Of a DNA stretch of 64,000 bases, positions 33,909 through 43,499 are shown piece after piece; position 1 is the stretch's first letter, and every line of letters starts with the position of its first letter. Source of the stretch: Salmonella enterica subsp. houtenae serovar Houten (GTDB lineage Bacteria > Pseudomonadota > Gammaproteobacteria > Enterobacterales > Enterobacteriaceae); assembly GCA_900478215.1 (NCBI GenBank), contig LS483478.1, positions 4,402,001 to 4,466,000 on the forward strand, written 5' to 3'. The notes below the pieces were generated by a model, which saw only the letters and a program-made list of their open reading frames with translations, was not told where the DNA came from and ran no database searches. A program made the translations under genes and the position numbers.

Positions 33909-34777
33909 GGTTGGTCAGCTTCTTCTTGTTCTGCGGCTTGTTTGAGTTTTCGGTATTCCCCGAGAGTGACAGTTATTTCTGCGCCAAGCAAGACTATACA
34001 CCAGGTCCAGTATACCCAGACAAACAGGATAGGGATCACTGCCAGCACGCCATAAATGAGCTGATATGACGGGAACATGGTGATATAAAGCGCGAAACCT
34101 TTCTTTCCAGCTTCAAACAGTAAAGCTGCGACAAACGCGCCGACAAGGGCGTCACGGTTCGGTACGCGAGTCGTTGGGACAATACTGTAAAGTAACCAGA
34201 ATGCGATCCACGAGAGCAGCAGCGGAAAGATGCGCAATACATTGTCGATGACCGTATTCAGATCGCTGGCCCAACGTAAAGAAAGCAGGTAGGAGCTGAT
34301 CGCCAGGCTGGCGCCAGCGAGAAGCGGGCCGAGCGTGAGGATCATCCAGTACACCGCAAAAGAGTACACTTTTGGCCGTGTGCGTTTGCTGCGCCAGATA
34401 GTATTTAAGGCGCTATCAATGGCGTACATCAACAGCAATGCCGTCACAATCAGTCCACAGGCGCCCACCGCCGTCATTTTGTTGGAGTTAGCGACAAACT
34501 GCTCAATATAGCGCTGAATCACATCTCCGGTGGCTGGCATAAAGTTAGCAAAAATAAAATGGCGTAACTGAATGCTGACATCAGAAAACATCGGAAAAGC
34601 AGCGAAAAGAGCAAAAACGACGGCAATAAGCGGTACTAAGGAGAGTAATGAGACATAGGCGAGGTTTCCCGCCAGAGTCGTCATATTATCCTCATCGATA
34701 CGCTGCCATAATAGCTTGAGCCAGACCCGAACAGGGCGTGTATGGCGTCCAGCTTTTTGGTGAACGGTTTTTAGCAT
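33905..34777 (-). CDS. yihY: YihY/BrkB-family inner-membrane protein
   Basis: A 290-residue inner-membrane protein with about six helices (clear segments near 45-65, 105-125, 145-165, 185-200, 215-235 and 250-270). The family motif NLAYVSLLSLVPLIAV near residue 38 is present. Despite old annotation as ribonuclease BN, the function is unproven. It overlaps yihX by seven bases and dtd by four. Confidence 0.95.
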   Translation of the reverse strand: MLKTVHQKAGRHTRPVRVWLKLLWQRIDEDNMTTLAGNLAYVSLLSLVPLIAVVFALFAAFPMFSDVSIQLRHFIFANFMPATGDVIQRYIEQFVANSNKMTAVGACGLIVTALLLMYAIDSALNTIWRSKRTRPKVYSFAVYWMILTLGPLLAGASLAISSYLLSLRWASDLNTVIDNVLRIFPLLLSWIAFWLLYSIVPTTRVPNRDALVGAFVAALLFEAGKKGFALYITMFPSYQLIYGVLAVIPILFVWVYWTWCIVLLGAEITVTLGEYRKLKQAAEQEEADQP

Positions 34778-35370
34778 AACAGCTTCGCGAAATAGTCAGG
34801 GATGGTGGTTTTATCCTTCACCAGAATGCTGGTGATCCCCAACTGGTTGGCCCCTTCTATATTATCGGCATTGTCGTCGAAAAAGACCGCATCGGCGGCG
34901 GAAAAACCTTCTTTCTGCAGGACGTGCTGATAAATACGCGCTTCCGGCTTACGCATTCCCAAATCCTGCGATAAATAGATATGGTCGGCGGCAGCGCGAA
35001 CCTCCGGATATTCCTCCGGCCAGAAGTGGGTATGCAGTCGGTTAGTATTAGATAACACCACCACGCGATGCCCCTGCTCGCGCAGTTTATGCATGATAGC
35101 AATCACTTCGGGCCGTAATCCGACAAATACCGCCTGCCAACCGTGCGCGAATTGTTCATAACTGAGCGATAACGCCATTTCATGACAGAAAGCTTCAGCA
35201 AACGCTTCGTCAGTTATCTCACCGCGTTCATGCTGGTGAAAAGTCTCGCTCATCGTAAATTTTTGCTTCAGCGAAGCCAGCGGTACTCGACTCAGGTCGC
35301 TCCACACACCTAATACGCGGTTAAAGTCGATGTCGACAATCACATTACCTAAATCAAAGATGTAGAGCAT
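34771..35370 (-). CDS. yihX: Alpha-D-glucose-1-phosphate phosphatase (HAD family)
   Basis: A 199-residue HAD-family phosphatase. The nucleophile loop is FDLGNVIVDID (Asp6 and, atypically for an HAD phosphatase, Asn9 at DxG-N), and the late motif is VFFDDNADNIEGA. In E. coli it hydrolyses glucose 1-phosphate. It is the first gene of the tightly overlapping yihX-yihY-dtd-fabY group. Confidence 0.94.
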   Translation of the reverse strand: MLYIFDLGNVIVDIDFNRVLGVWSDLSRVPLASLKQKFTMSETFHQHERGEITDEAFAEAFCHEMALSLSYEQFAHGWQAVFVGLRPEVIAIMHKLREQGHRVVVLSNTNRLHTHFWPEEYPEVRAAADHIYLSQDLGMRKPEARIYQHVLQKEGFSAADAVFFDDNADNIEGANQLGITSILVKDKTTIPDYFAKLLC

Positions 35371-35516
35371 GTCATTCTCCTTGCTAACCGGGGATGAATA
35401 ACTGTAGCGGGAAAGAAGAAGTTTGACTATGTATCCCTTTATAAATCAATTAACAAAAAGGCAATAGAAACGCAGACGATGTCCAATATCGCCTGAATCA
35501 CAGCGCCGTTTTATTG

Positions 35517-35547
35517 GCCGGATAAAGTGCTGACGCGACCATCCGGC
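35517..35547. repeat. REP element
   Basis: GCCGGAT (35517-35523) pairs with ATCCGGC (35541-35547) around AAAGTGCTGACGCGACC. It is a typical REP unit between yihX and yihW. Confidence 0.8.
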
Positions 35548-35560
35548 ACAAGGGCACTTG

Positions 35561-36364
35561 TCACGCTGAAACGGCGTCGCCCAGCGAAGGACTCACCTGA
35601 ACCACGTCGATTTGCTGGGATTGAAGTAAATTCTGCAATGCCGGACCGGGATACTCGTCCGTAAACAGAGCGGTAATCTGTGACACATTGCCGATCTCGA
35701 CCGCCGCAGAAGCATGGTATTTCGTATGATCGGCGGCCAGCAGAATATGTCGCGAGTGGGCCATCATGGTTTTCACTACGCTGGCTTCGTTGACATCAAA
35801 CTCCAGTAACGCGCCATCGCTCTCTATCGCGCCTACGCTGGTGACGAGATAGTCCGCCCGGAACCCCGCGACAAACGCCGTCGCGGAGGGCCCGATAATG
35901 CCGCTATTATGCGGGCGCAGCGTGCCGCCAGGCACCATCACTTCAAAGCGAGGGTTGTTATAAAGAATGTGCGCGACGCGCAGGCTATTGGTGATAATGC
36001 GCAGATGATTATGGTTGAGCAGCGCGCGCGCCACCTGCTCAACCGTCGTTCCAATCGTGATAAATATCGTGGAGCCATCCGGAATATAGTCAGCCACGGC
36101 TTCCGCAATGGCTTTTTTCTCTTGCGTCCAGGAGACCTCCCGCTGCTCAAAGGCGGTATTGACCACACTGGACGCTCTGCCGGCGCCGCCGTGATGACGC
36201 GTAATCAGCCCCTGCTCGCTTAATTTACGAATATCGCGGCGAACCGTCTGGGTAGAAACCTCCAACAAACAGGCTAACTCATCGATATTCATATAGCCGC
36301 GCTCATCAATGAGCATTAACAGCCGATCGTGTCGCGGATTACCGGTCAGTTCGGTAAGACTCAT
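35561..36364 (-). CDS. yihW: DeoR-family regulator of sulfoquinovose genes
   Basis: A 267-residue DeoR-type repressor (CsqR/YihW). The N-terminal HTH (about 20-60, LACLLEVSTQTVRRDIRKLS) is followed by a sugar-phosphate-sensing domain (GSTIFITIGTTVEQVA; TSVGAIESDG). In E. coli it represses the yih genes and is released by sulfoquinovose metabolites. Start 36364 follows GAGGA and matches the E. coli N-terminus MSLTELTGN. It lies 33 bases after yihV. Confidence 0.95.
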   Translation of the reverse strand: MSLTELTGNPRHDRLLMLIDERGYMNIDELACLLEVSTQTVRRDIRKLSEQGLITRHHGGAGRASSVVNTAFEQREVSWTQEKKAIAEAVADYIPDGSTIFITIGTTVEQVARALLNHNHLRIITNSLRVAHILYNNPRFEVMVPGGTLRPHNSGIIGPSATAFVAGFRADYLVTSVGAIESDGALLEFDVNEASVVKTMMAHSRHILLAADHTKYHASAAVEIGNVSQITALFTDEYPGPALQNLLQSQQIDVVQVSPSLGDAVSA

Positions 36365-36397
36365 GAGCATTCCTCTAAAAGCTTCCTACTGCCCATA

Positions 36398-37294
36398 TTA
36401 TACAAAAAGTGACAGGAAAGATCGGGTTTGCTCACAATCAGGGATACCCGCTCGACCACCTGGGCGCGTACACTTCAGCGCGGCAACGCCGCTGGCGAAT
36501 CTGACAGCCTCTTCGATGGCGTATCCGCTTGCCAGGCCAAATGCCAGAGCGCCGTGAAAAACATCGCCCGCGCCGGTAGTATCCACCACCTCCACGGTAA
36601 AACCCGGTTGGTGGCGTACCGCCGCTTTTTCCAACCAGTTGCAGCCTTCGCTGCCTCGCGTGACATAGACATGTCCATTTGTGAGCGTTTGTGCTTTTTT
36701 TAGCGCATCAATGGCTTCGCTCATCCCCGTCAGGCGTGCCAGCCCCGGCTCGGAGAAGGCGGCGTGGTCGCTTAACGCCACCAGCTCGCTAATATCCTGC
36801 GGCGTAATATCGCCATCGAGAACGGTCATGACGCCAGCCTGACGCGCCAGCATAAATGCCTGTTTTGCGCCGTCATGCCAGCGCACATCCGCCAACACCA
36901 CATCCCACTGCGAAAAATCGATGTCGTTAAGCCAGTCGGCGTCAGGTAATAAATCCGGGCTGGGATAATTAACGATAATCCGCTCTCCTTTGGCATCCAC
37001 CATAATCGCTGACTGCGACGACATGGCCTGCGTGTAGCGGCGGGTATAGCGGGTATTTACCCCCAGGGATTCCAGCTCCGCCAGCAGGCTGTTTCCGGTG
37101 TCGTCATCGCCCACACGGCCAATAAAGTCCACCTGCGCGCCCAATTTCGCCGCAGCCACGGCAGCGGTCGCCGCAGGCCCGCCGCCCACTTCCGTATAGC
37201 GCTTCGCCACATATTTACCCCCTTCTGTCGGTAATCCTTCCACGTAATAGATGCGATCCATCACGGTAATACCTACACAAGCAATACGAACCAT
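36398..37294 (-). CDS. yihV: 6-deoxy-6-sulfofructose kinase
   Basis: A 298-residue PfkB/ribokinase-family enzyme that makes 6-deoxy-6-sulfofructose 1-phosphate with ATP. The PfkB signatures are VGGGPAATAAVAAAKLGA near residue 37 and the catalytic VVDTTGAGDVFHGAL near 238. The second ATG (37294) is chosen because GAGGA lies six bases before it; the ATG at 37300 touches that site. It is divergent from yihU and probably co-transcribed with yihW. Confidence 0.96.
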   Translation of the reverse strand: MVRIACVGITVMDRIYYVEGLPTEGGKYVAKRYTEVGGGPAATAAVAAAKLGAQVDFIGRVGDDDTGNSLLAELESLGVNTRYTRRYTQAMSSQSAIMVDAKGERIIVNYPSPDLLPDADWLNDIDFSQWDVVLADVRWHDGAKQAFMLARQAGVMTVLDGDITPQDISELVALSDHAAFSEPGLARLTGMSEAIDALKKAQTLTNGHVYVTRGSEGCNWLEKAAVRHQPGFTVEVVDTTGAGDVFHGALAFGLASGYAIEEAVRFASGVAALKCTRPGGRAGIPDCEQTRSFLSLFV

Positions 37295-37346
37295 GGTCAT
37301 TCCTCAAGCATTTGCGATGCGCTCATTTTAATTTCACGAAATGTTT

Positions 37347-37437
37347 AAAAAGTGACGGGTGTCAATTTTTTGACTATAAATTACAAATACGATCACAAAC
37401 AGACAGAAAATAGCTCATTAATGACAAAAAATGACAC
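37347..37437. promoter_or_regulatory. Candidate YihW operators between yihV and yihU
   Basis: AAAAAGTGACGGG (37347-37359), the palindrome TGACGGGTGTCA that overlaps it, and AAAAAATGACACC (37425-37437) are related motifs in the divergent promoter region, where DeoR-type regulators commonly bind repeats. Assignment to YihW is inference from position. Confidence 0.4.
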
Positions 37438-37458
37438 CACCGTGTTCAGGAGAACGAT

Positions 37459-38355
37459 ATGGCAGTTATAGCATTTATCGGGTTGGGGCAGATGGGCTCC
37501 CCTATGGCGAGCAATCTGCTAAAGCAGGGCCATCAACTCAGCGTCTTCGATGTTAATCCCGACGCCGTACAGCGTCTGGTAGACAAAGGCGCGCAACCTG
37601 CAAGCAGCCCGGCTCAGGCAACCATCGGCGCTGAATTTGTTATCACTATGCTCCCGAACGGCGATCTGGTTCGTTCCGTTTTGTTTGGCGAGCAAGGCGT
37701 TTGCGAAACCCTTTCCCGTGAAGCGCTGGTCATTGATATGTCCACGATTCATCCGTTGCAAACCGACAAGCTGATTGCCGACATGCAGAGCAAAGGGTTC
37801 AGCATGATGGATGTGCCGGTAGGCCGGACATCTGACAACGCGATTACCGGCACATTATTGCTGCTGGCGGGCGGTACGGCGGAACAAGTAGAGCGCGCTA
37901 CCCCTGTTCTAATGGCGATGGGTAATGAACTGGTCAATACCGGCGGCCCGGGAATGGGTATTCGCGTAAAACTGATCAACAACTACATGAGTATTGCGCT
38001 AAATGCGCTCTCCGCCGAAGCCGCCGTGCTGTGTGAAGCGCTGGGGCTTTCCTTCGACGTGGCCTTAAAAGTGATGAACGGCACTGCCGCAGGCAAAGGG
38101 CATTTCACCACCACCTGGCCGAATAAAGTGATGAAAGGGGATCTGTCTCCCGCCTTCATGATCGATCTGGCGCACAAAGATCTTGGCATCGCGTTGGATG
38201 TCGCCAATCAACTGCACGTACCGATGCCGCTCGGCGCCGCCTCCCGTGAAGTTTATAACCTGGCGCGGGCCGCAGGCCGCGGTCGGGAAGACTGGAGCGC
38301 CATCCTGGAACAGGTGCGCATCAGCGCCGGGCTGACCGCTAACGTAAAAAAGTAA
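37459..38355 (+). CDS. yihU: 3-sulfolactaldehyde reductase
   Basis: A 298-residue beta-hydroxyacid dehydrogenase. The N-terminal Rossmann motif is GLGQMGSPMASNLL, and the catalytic Lys lies in the GIRVKLINNYMS region near residue 174. It reduces sulfolactaldehyde to 2,3-dihydroxypropane-1-sulfonate with NADH, the last step of the pathway. AGGAGA precedes the start. It is the first gene of the rightward yihUTSRQPO-ompL group. Confidence 0.96.
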   Translation: MAVIAFIGLGQMGSPMASNLLKQGHQLSVFDVNPDAVQRLVDKGAQPASSPAQATIGAEFVITMLPNGDLVRSVLFGEQGVCETLSREALVIDMSTIHPLQTDKLIADMQSKGFSMMDVPVGRTSDNAITGTLLLLAGGTAEQVERATPVLMAMGNELVNTGGPGMGIRVKLINNYMSIALNALSAEAAVLCEALGLSFDVALKVMNGTAAGKGHFTTTWPNKVMKGDLSPAFMIDLAHKDLGIALDVANQLHVPMPLGAASREVYNLARAAGRGREDWSAILEQVRISAGLTANVKK

Positions 38356-38377
38356 CGACTGTATAAAGGAAAATTGA

Positions 38378-39256
38378 ATGAACAACTACACCATCAAAGA
38401 CATTACGCGAGCGTCCGGCGGGTTTGCCATGCTGGCTGTCGATCAGCGCGAGGCGATGCGTTTAATGTTTGCTGCTGCTGGTGCGAACCCCCCCGTCGCC
38501 GATAGCGTGCTGACGGATTTCAAAGTGAATGCGGCGAAAATTCTCTCCCCGTATGCCTCTGCCGTTCTGCTGGATCAGCAGTTCTGTTATCGCCAGGCCG
38601 TAGAACAAAACGCGGTCGCTAAAAGCTGCGCCATGATCGTCGCGGCGGATGATTTCATCCCGGGCAACGGTATTCCCGTTGATAACGTGGTCATTAATAA
38701 AAAAATTAATGCGCAGGCGGTAAAACAGGATGGCGCGAAAGCCTTAAAACTGTTGGTGCTGTGGCGCAGCGACGAAGACGCGCAGCAGCGTCTGGATATG
38801 GTCAAAGAATTCAATGAATTATGCCACTCCAATGGTTTTCTGAGCATTATCGAACCGGTTGTACGTCCGCCGCGATGCGGCGACAAGTTCTGCCGCGAGC
38901 AGGCGATTATCGATGCGGCCAAAGAGCTGGGCGACAGCGGCGCCGATCTTTACAAAGTTGAAATGCCGCTCTACGGCAAAGGCGCGCGTTCCGATCTTCT
39001 TACCGCCTCACAACGCCTGAATGGGCATATCAATATGCCGTGGGTCATTCTCTCTTCCGGTGTGGACGAAAAACTGTTCCCTCGCGCAGTCAGGGTCGCC
39101 ATGGAAGCTGGCGCATCCGGGTTCCTGGCGGGACGCGCGGTCTGGTCATCAGTGATTGGTTTACCGGATACCGAGCTGATGCTACGTGATGTTTCCGCTC
39201 CTAAGTTGCAACGTTTAGGTGAAATCGTCGACGAAATGATGGCAAAACGTCGTTAA
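38378..39256 (+). CDS. yihT: 6-deoxy-6-sulfofructose-1-phosphate aldolase
   Basis: A 292-residue class I (Schiff-base) aldolase that splits sulfofructose 1-phosphate into dihydroxyacetone phosphate and sulfolactaldehyde. The family resembles LacD-type aldolases: LAVDQREAMR near residue 20 and the Schiff-base lysine expected in DLYKVEMPLYGKG near 190. It follows yihU by 22 bases. Confidence 0.96.
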   Translation: MNNYTIKDITRASGGFAMLAVDQREAMRLMFAAAGANPPVADSVLTDFKVNAAKILSPYASAVLLDQQFCYRQAVEQNAVAKSCAMIVAADDFIPGNGIPVDNVVINKKINAQAVKQDGAKALKLLVLWRSDEDAQQRLDMVKEFNELCHSNGFLSIIEPVVRPPRCGDKFCREQAIIDAAKELGDSGADLYKVEMPLYGKGARSDLLTASQRLNGHINMPWVILSSGVDEKLFPRAVRVAMEAGASGFLAGRAVWSSVIGLPDTELMLRDVSAPKLQRLGEIVDEMMAKRR

Positions 39257-39271
39257 TACGAGGATGAAAGA

Positions 39272-40513
39272 ATGAAATGGTTTAACACGTTGAGCCACAA
39301 CCGCTGGCTGGAGCAGGAAACCGACCGCATCTTTACTTTCGGTAAACACGCCGCAGTGCCGACAGGCTTCGGCTGGCTGGGAAATAAAGGGCAAATCAAA
39401 GAAGAGATGGGCACCCATCTTTGGATCACGGCGCGTATGCTGCACGTTTATTCCGTGGCGGCGTCCATGGGCCGACCAGGCGCTTATGATCTGGTCGATC
39501 ACGGTATCAAAGCCATGAACGGCGCGCTCCGAGATAAAAAATACGGCGGCTGGTATGCCTGCGTTAACGATCTGGGCGTGGTGGATGCCTCTAAACAGGG
39601 TTATCAACACTTCTTCGCCCTGCTGGGCGCGGCCAGCGCCGTCACTACCGGCCATCCTGAAGCCAGAAAATTGCTGGATTACACCATTGAAGTTATTGAG
39701 AAATACTTCTGGAGCGAAGAAGAGCAGATGTGCCTGGAGTCCTGGGATGAAGCCTTCAGCAAAACCGAAGACTACCGTGGCGGCAACGCCAATATGCATG
39801 CCGTCGAAGCCTTCCTGATTGTTTATGACGTCACCCATGACCGTAAATGGCTCGACCGCGCGCTGCGTATCGCGTCGATAATTATTCATGATGTGGCGCG
39901 CAACGGTGATTACCGCGTCAATGAACACTTCGATTCACAGTGGAACCCTATCCGCGACTACAACAAAGATAACCCTGCCCACCGTTTCCGCGCCTATGGC
40001 GGCACGCCGGGACACTGGATTGAGTGGGGCCGTCTGATGCTCCATCTCCATGCTGCGCTGGAGGCCCGCTTCGAAACGCCGCCCGCCTGGCTGCTGGAGG
40101 ACGCGAAAGGTCTGTTCCATGCCACCATCCGCGACGCCTGGGCGCCGGATGGCGCAGACGGCTTTGTCTACTCAGTCGACTGGGACGGTAAACCTATCGT
40201 ACGTGAACGCGTGCGCTGGCCGATTTTAGAAGCAATGGGTACGGCCTACGCCCTCTACACCCTGACGGGCGATAGCCAGTATGAAGAGTGGTATCAGAAA
40301 TGGTGGGACTACTGCATTAAGTACCTTATGGACTATGAAAATGGTTCCTGGTGGCAAGAGCTGGACGCCGATAACAAAGTGACCACCAAAGTGTGGGACG
40401 GCAAGCAAGATATTTACCATCTGCTGCACTGCCTGGTCATTCCTCGTCTGCCACTCGCGCCGGGCCTGGCTCCAGCGGTTGCGGCGGGTCTCCTGGATAT
40501 CAACGCGAAATAG
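39272..40513 (+). CDS. yihS: Sulfoquinovose isomerase
   Basis: A 413-residue alpha/alpha-barrel isomerase of the N-acylglucosamine 2-epimerase superfamily. It converts sulfoquinovose to sulfofructose. Catalytic-type His residues appear in GTHLWITARMLHVYS, GGNANMHAVEAF and TPGHWIEWGRLM. The length equals that of E. coli YihS. GAGGATGAAAG precedes the start. Confidence 0.96.
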   Translation: MKWFNTLSHNRWLEQETDRIFTFGKHAAVPTGFGWLGNKGQIKEEMGTHLWITARMLHVYSVAASMGRPGAYDLVDHGIKAMNGALRDKKYGGWYACVNDLGVVDASKQGYQHFFALLGAASAVTTGHPEARKLLDYTIEVIEKYFWSEEEQMCLESWDEAFSKTEDYRGGNANMHAVEAFLIVYDVTHDRKWLDRALRIASIIIHDVARNGDYRVNEHFDSQWNPIRDYNKDNPAHRFRAYGGTPGHWIEWGRLMLHLHAALEARFETPPAWLLEDAKGLFHATIRDAWAPDGADGFVYSVDWDGKPIVRERVRWPILEAMGTAYALYTLTGDSQYEEWYQKWWDYCIKYLMDYENGSWWQELDADNKVTTKVWDGKQDIYHLLHCLVIPRLPLAPGLAPAVAAGLLDINAK

Positions 40514-40531
40514 GTCATGAGGATGGCAGCC

Positions 40532-41374
40532 ATGCACAGCGGTGGAAAAACTATTCAGCTTAATGCGGGCCATTACCAGGCGAAAATCGTCACGGTTGGC
40601 GCAGGACTGGCGGAACTGACTCATCATGGACGCCATATGGTCATCCCGCATAAACCGGAAGAAATACCCATGGCGCATCTGGGGAAAGTATTGATTCCCT
40701 GGCCAAATCGCGTGACAAATGGCTGCTACTCCTATAACGGCAAGGTTTTGCAGCTTGCCGTTAACGACCCGATTTCGCAGACCGCCATTCACGGTCTGTT
40801 AGCCTGGCGAGACTGGCAGATTAATTATCAGTCGGCGACAGAAGCGTCGCTAACGATTTTTCTGCCGCCCTCCTACGGTTATCCCTTTGCGTTGATATCA
40901 AAAGTGATTTATCGATTAGATGCCGCCAGTGGGCTGCACGTATTGATTCGTACGCAAAACATTGGCGATGAATCAGCCCCTTATGGCGCGGGCGCACATC
41001 CTTATCTGACTTGCAATCTGCAAAGCATCGATAGCTGTGTATTAACACTGCCTGCAAGCGAAGAATTGCCCGCAGACAGAGATTTTTCCACATCATGCCT
41101 GCTCGGCGAAACGCGCCTTGATCATGCGGCTAAGACCGCGACTGCCCCGGCTGAGTGGGAGGTCAGACTTACCAGCCCAACGCAGAACATGTCCACATTT
41201 TTACGCAGCAACCAACCCTGGCTACAGATCTATAGCGGCGAAAAACTCAGCCGAAAAGGTCTCGCGGTAGAGCCTATGAGCTGCCCGCCCGATGCCTTTA
41301 ATTCCGGGATCGCACTGATTCATCTTGCCCCAAAAGCGACCCATCAACTGCATTTCTCCATCGGCTGTGACTAG
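40532..41374 (+). CDS. yihR: Sulfoquinovose mutarotase (aldose-1-epimerase family)
   Basis: A protein of about 280 residues related to GalM-type epimerases, with HGLLAWRDW (His near residue 88), GAHPYLTC (second His) and a GLAVEPMSCPPDAFNSG stretch carrying the catalytic Glu. It would equilibrate the anomers released by YihQ. Start 40532 is preferred because AGGA lies eight bases upstream; 40517, five codons earlier, is also possible. E. coli YihR is annotated about 25 residues longer. Confidence 0.9.
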   Translation: MHSGGKTIQLNAGHYQAKIVTVGAGLAELTHHGRHMVIPHKPEEIPMAHLGKVLIPWPNRVTNGCYSYNGKVLQLAVNDPISQTAIHGLLAWRDWQINYQSATEASLTIFLPPSYGYPFALISKVIYRLDAASGLHVLIRTQNIGDESAPYGAGAHPYLTCNLQSIDSCVLTLPASEELPADRDFSTSCLLGETRLDHAAKTATAPAEWEVRLTSPTQNMSTFLRSNQPWLQIYSGEKLSRKGLAVEPMSCPPDAFNSGIALIHLAPKATHQLHFSIGCD

Positions 41375-41417
41375 CCCAAATGGATTACCGAATTACCCTA
41401 CATTCACGGAGATTACA

Positions 41418-43454
41418 ATGAATTCTCTACCACAACGGTCAACCGATTTTGAACTGACAACATCACAGGATGGTTTTGCGCTTAGCTGGCAACAGCGCCT
41501 GATTCTACACCACAGCGCCGAAAACCCCTGTCTGTGGATTGGCGCGGGCGTTGCCGACATTGATATGTTCCGCGGCAACTTCAGCATCAAAGACAAACTT
41601 AACGAGAAGATTGCATTAACGGAGGCCACGGTCAGCGAGCTACCCGACGGTTGGCTGGTACAATTCAGCCGTGGCGCAACAATTAGCGCCACCCTTCGCA
41701 TCTCCGCCGATGAGGCGGGACGTCTGACGTTGGATCTGCAAAACGACGACCTGCACCACAACCGTATCTGGTTACGCCTCGCGGCTAATCCAGACGACCA
41801 TATCTACGGCTGCGGCGAACAGTTCTCTTATTTCGATTTGCGCGGCAAGCCGTTCCCGCTGTGGACCAGCGAACAGGGCGTTGGCCGTAACAAAACCCGC
41901 TATGTCACCTGGCAGGCCGACTGTAAAGAGAACGCCGGCGGCGACTATTACTGGACCTTCTTCCCGCAACCAACCTTTGTCAGCACGCAAAAATATTACT
42001 GCCACGTCGATAATAGCTGCTATATGAATTTCGACTTCAGTGCGCCGGAGTATCACGAACTGGCTCTGTGGGAAGACAAAACTACGCTGCGTTTTGAGTG
42101 TGCCGACACCTACATCGCCCTGCTGGAAAAACTGACGGCGCTGTTAGGCCGCCAGCCGGAGCTGCCTGACTGGGTTTACGACGGCGTCACGCTCGGCATT
42201 CAGGGCGGTACGGAAGTTTGTCAGCAAAAACTAGATACCATGCGTAACGCAGGCGTAAAAGTAAACGGTATTTGGGCTCAGGACTGGTCCGGCATTCGTA
42301 TGACCTCTTTCGGCAAACGCGTGATGTGGAACTGGAAGTGGAATAGCGACAACTATCCGCAACTGGATAGCCGTATCAAACAGTGGAAAGAGGAAGGCGT
42401 ACAGTTCCTCTCTTATATCAACCCATACGTCGCCAGTGATAAAGACCTCTGCGCCGAGGCGGCGAAACACGGTTATCTGGCGAAAGACGCCACGGGCGGC
42501 GACTATTTGGTCGAGTTTGGCGAATTCTATGGCGGCGTGGTCGATCTGACCAATCCTGAAGCTTACGACTGGTTCAAAGACGTCATCAAAAAGAACATGA
42601 TCGCGCTCGGCTGTAGCGGCTGGATGGCGGATTTCGGCGAATATCTGCCGACCGATACGTATCTGCACAACGGCGTCAGCGCCGAGATCATGCATAACGC
42701 CTGGCCTGCGCTGTGGGCGAAATGTAACTATGACGCGTTACAGGAGACCGGCAAACTCGGCGAGCTCCTGTTCTTTATGCGCGCCGGTTATACCGGTAGT
42801 CAGAAGTATTCCACCATGATGTGGGCAGGCGACCAGAACGTTGACTGGAGTCTTGATGATGGTCTGGCCTCTGTCGTGCCTGCCGCATTGTCGCTGGCGA
42901 TGACCGGCCACGGTCTGCATCACAGCGATATCGGCGGTTACACCACGTTATTCGACATGAAACGCAGCAAAGAGTTGCTGCTGCGCTGGTGCGATTTCAG
43001 CGCCTTTACGCCGATGATGCGCACCCATGAAGGCAACCGCCCCAGCGATAACTGGCAGTTCGACGGCGATGCGGAAACCATTGCCCACTTTGCCCGCATG
43101 ACCACCATCTTTACCACGCTGAAACCGTATCTCAAGCAGGCGGTGGCGCAGAACGCGGCTACCGGTCTGCCGGTCATGCGTCCGCTATTCCTGCACTACG
43201 AGCACGATGCCGCAACCTACACCCTGAAATATCAATATCTGCTTGGTCAGGATCTGCTGGTCGCGCCGGTTCACGAGCAGGGGCGTTGCGACTGGACGCT
43301 GTACCTGCCGGAAGATCACTGGGTGAATATCTGGACCGGCAAAACCCACCACGGCGGTGAAATTACCGTGGATGCGCCCATTGGCAAGCCGCCGGTCTTC
43401 TATCGCGCGAAGAGCGAGTGGGCTTCACTTTTTGCTTCTTTACGGAATATCTAA
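41418..43454 (+). CDS. yihQ: Sulfoquinovosidase (GH31)
   Basis: A 678-residue glycoside hydrolase family 31 enzyme, equal in length to E. coli YihQ. It frees sulfoquinovose from sulfoquinovosyl glycerol. The nucleophile Asp is in CSGWMADFGEYLP and the acid/base Asp in MMWAGDQNVDWS; the sulfonate-recognising GVTLGIQGG and IWAQDWSG stretches are conserved. Start 41418 follows ACGGAGA. A longer frame from 41325 would overlap yihR and add unconserved residues. Confidence 0.96.
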   Translation: MNSLPQRSTDFELTTSQDGFALSWQQRLILHHSAENPCLWIGAGVADIDMFRGNFSIKDKLNEKIALTEATVSELPDGWLVQFSRGATISATLRISADEAGRLTLDLQNDDLHHNRIWLRLAANPDDHIYGCGEQFSYFDLRGKPFPLWTSEQGVGRNKTRYVTWQADCKENAGGDYYWTFFPQPTFVSTQKYYCHVDNSCYMNFDFSAPEYHELALWEDKTTLRFECADTYIALLEKLTALLGRQPELPDWVYDGVTLGIQGGTEVCQQKLDTMRNAGVKVNGIWAQDWSGIRMTSFGKRVMWNWKWNSDNYPQLDSRIKQWKEEGVQFLSYINPYVASDKDLCAEAAKHGYLAKDATGGDYLVEFGEFYGGVVDLTNPEAYDWFKDVIKKNMIALGCSGWMADFGEYLPTDTYLHNGVSAEIMHNAWPALWAKCNYDALQETGKLGELLFFMRAGYTGSQKYSTMMWAGDQNVDWSLDDGLASVVPAALSLAMTGHGLHHSDIGGYTTLFDMKRSKELLLRWCDFSAFTPMMRTHEGNRPSDNWQFDGDAETIAHFARMTTIFTTLKPYLKQAVAQNAATGLPVMRPLFLHYEHDAATYTLKYQYLLGQDLLVAPVHEQGRCDWTLYLPEDHWVNIWTGKTHHGGEITVDAPIGKPPVFYRAKSEWASLFASLRNI

Positions 43455-43499
43455 TACGGCTCGCCCGCAGGGAAACCTGCGGGCAGATGGAGAAGAATA

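Noticed and set aside
36404..36416. AAAAAGTGACAGG, similar to the candidate YihW operator motif
   Set aside because: Lies in the last codons of yihV, where the sequence is explained by the protein end SFLSLFV; likely coincidence.
39215..39928. 237-codon antisense frame across the yihT/yihS junction
   Set aside because: Overlaps two well-supported genes and has no ribosome-binding site.
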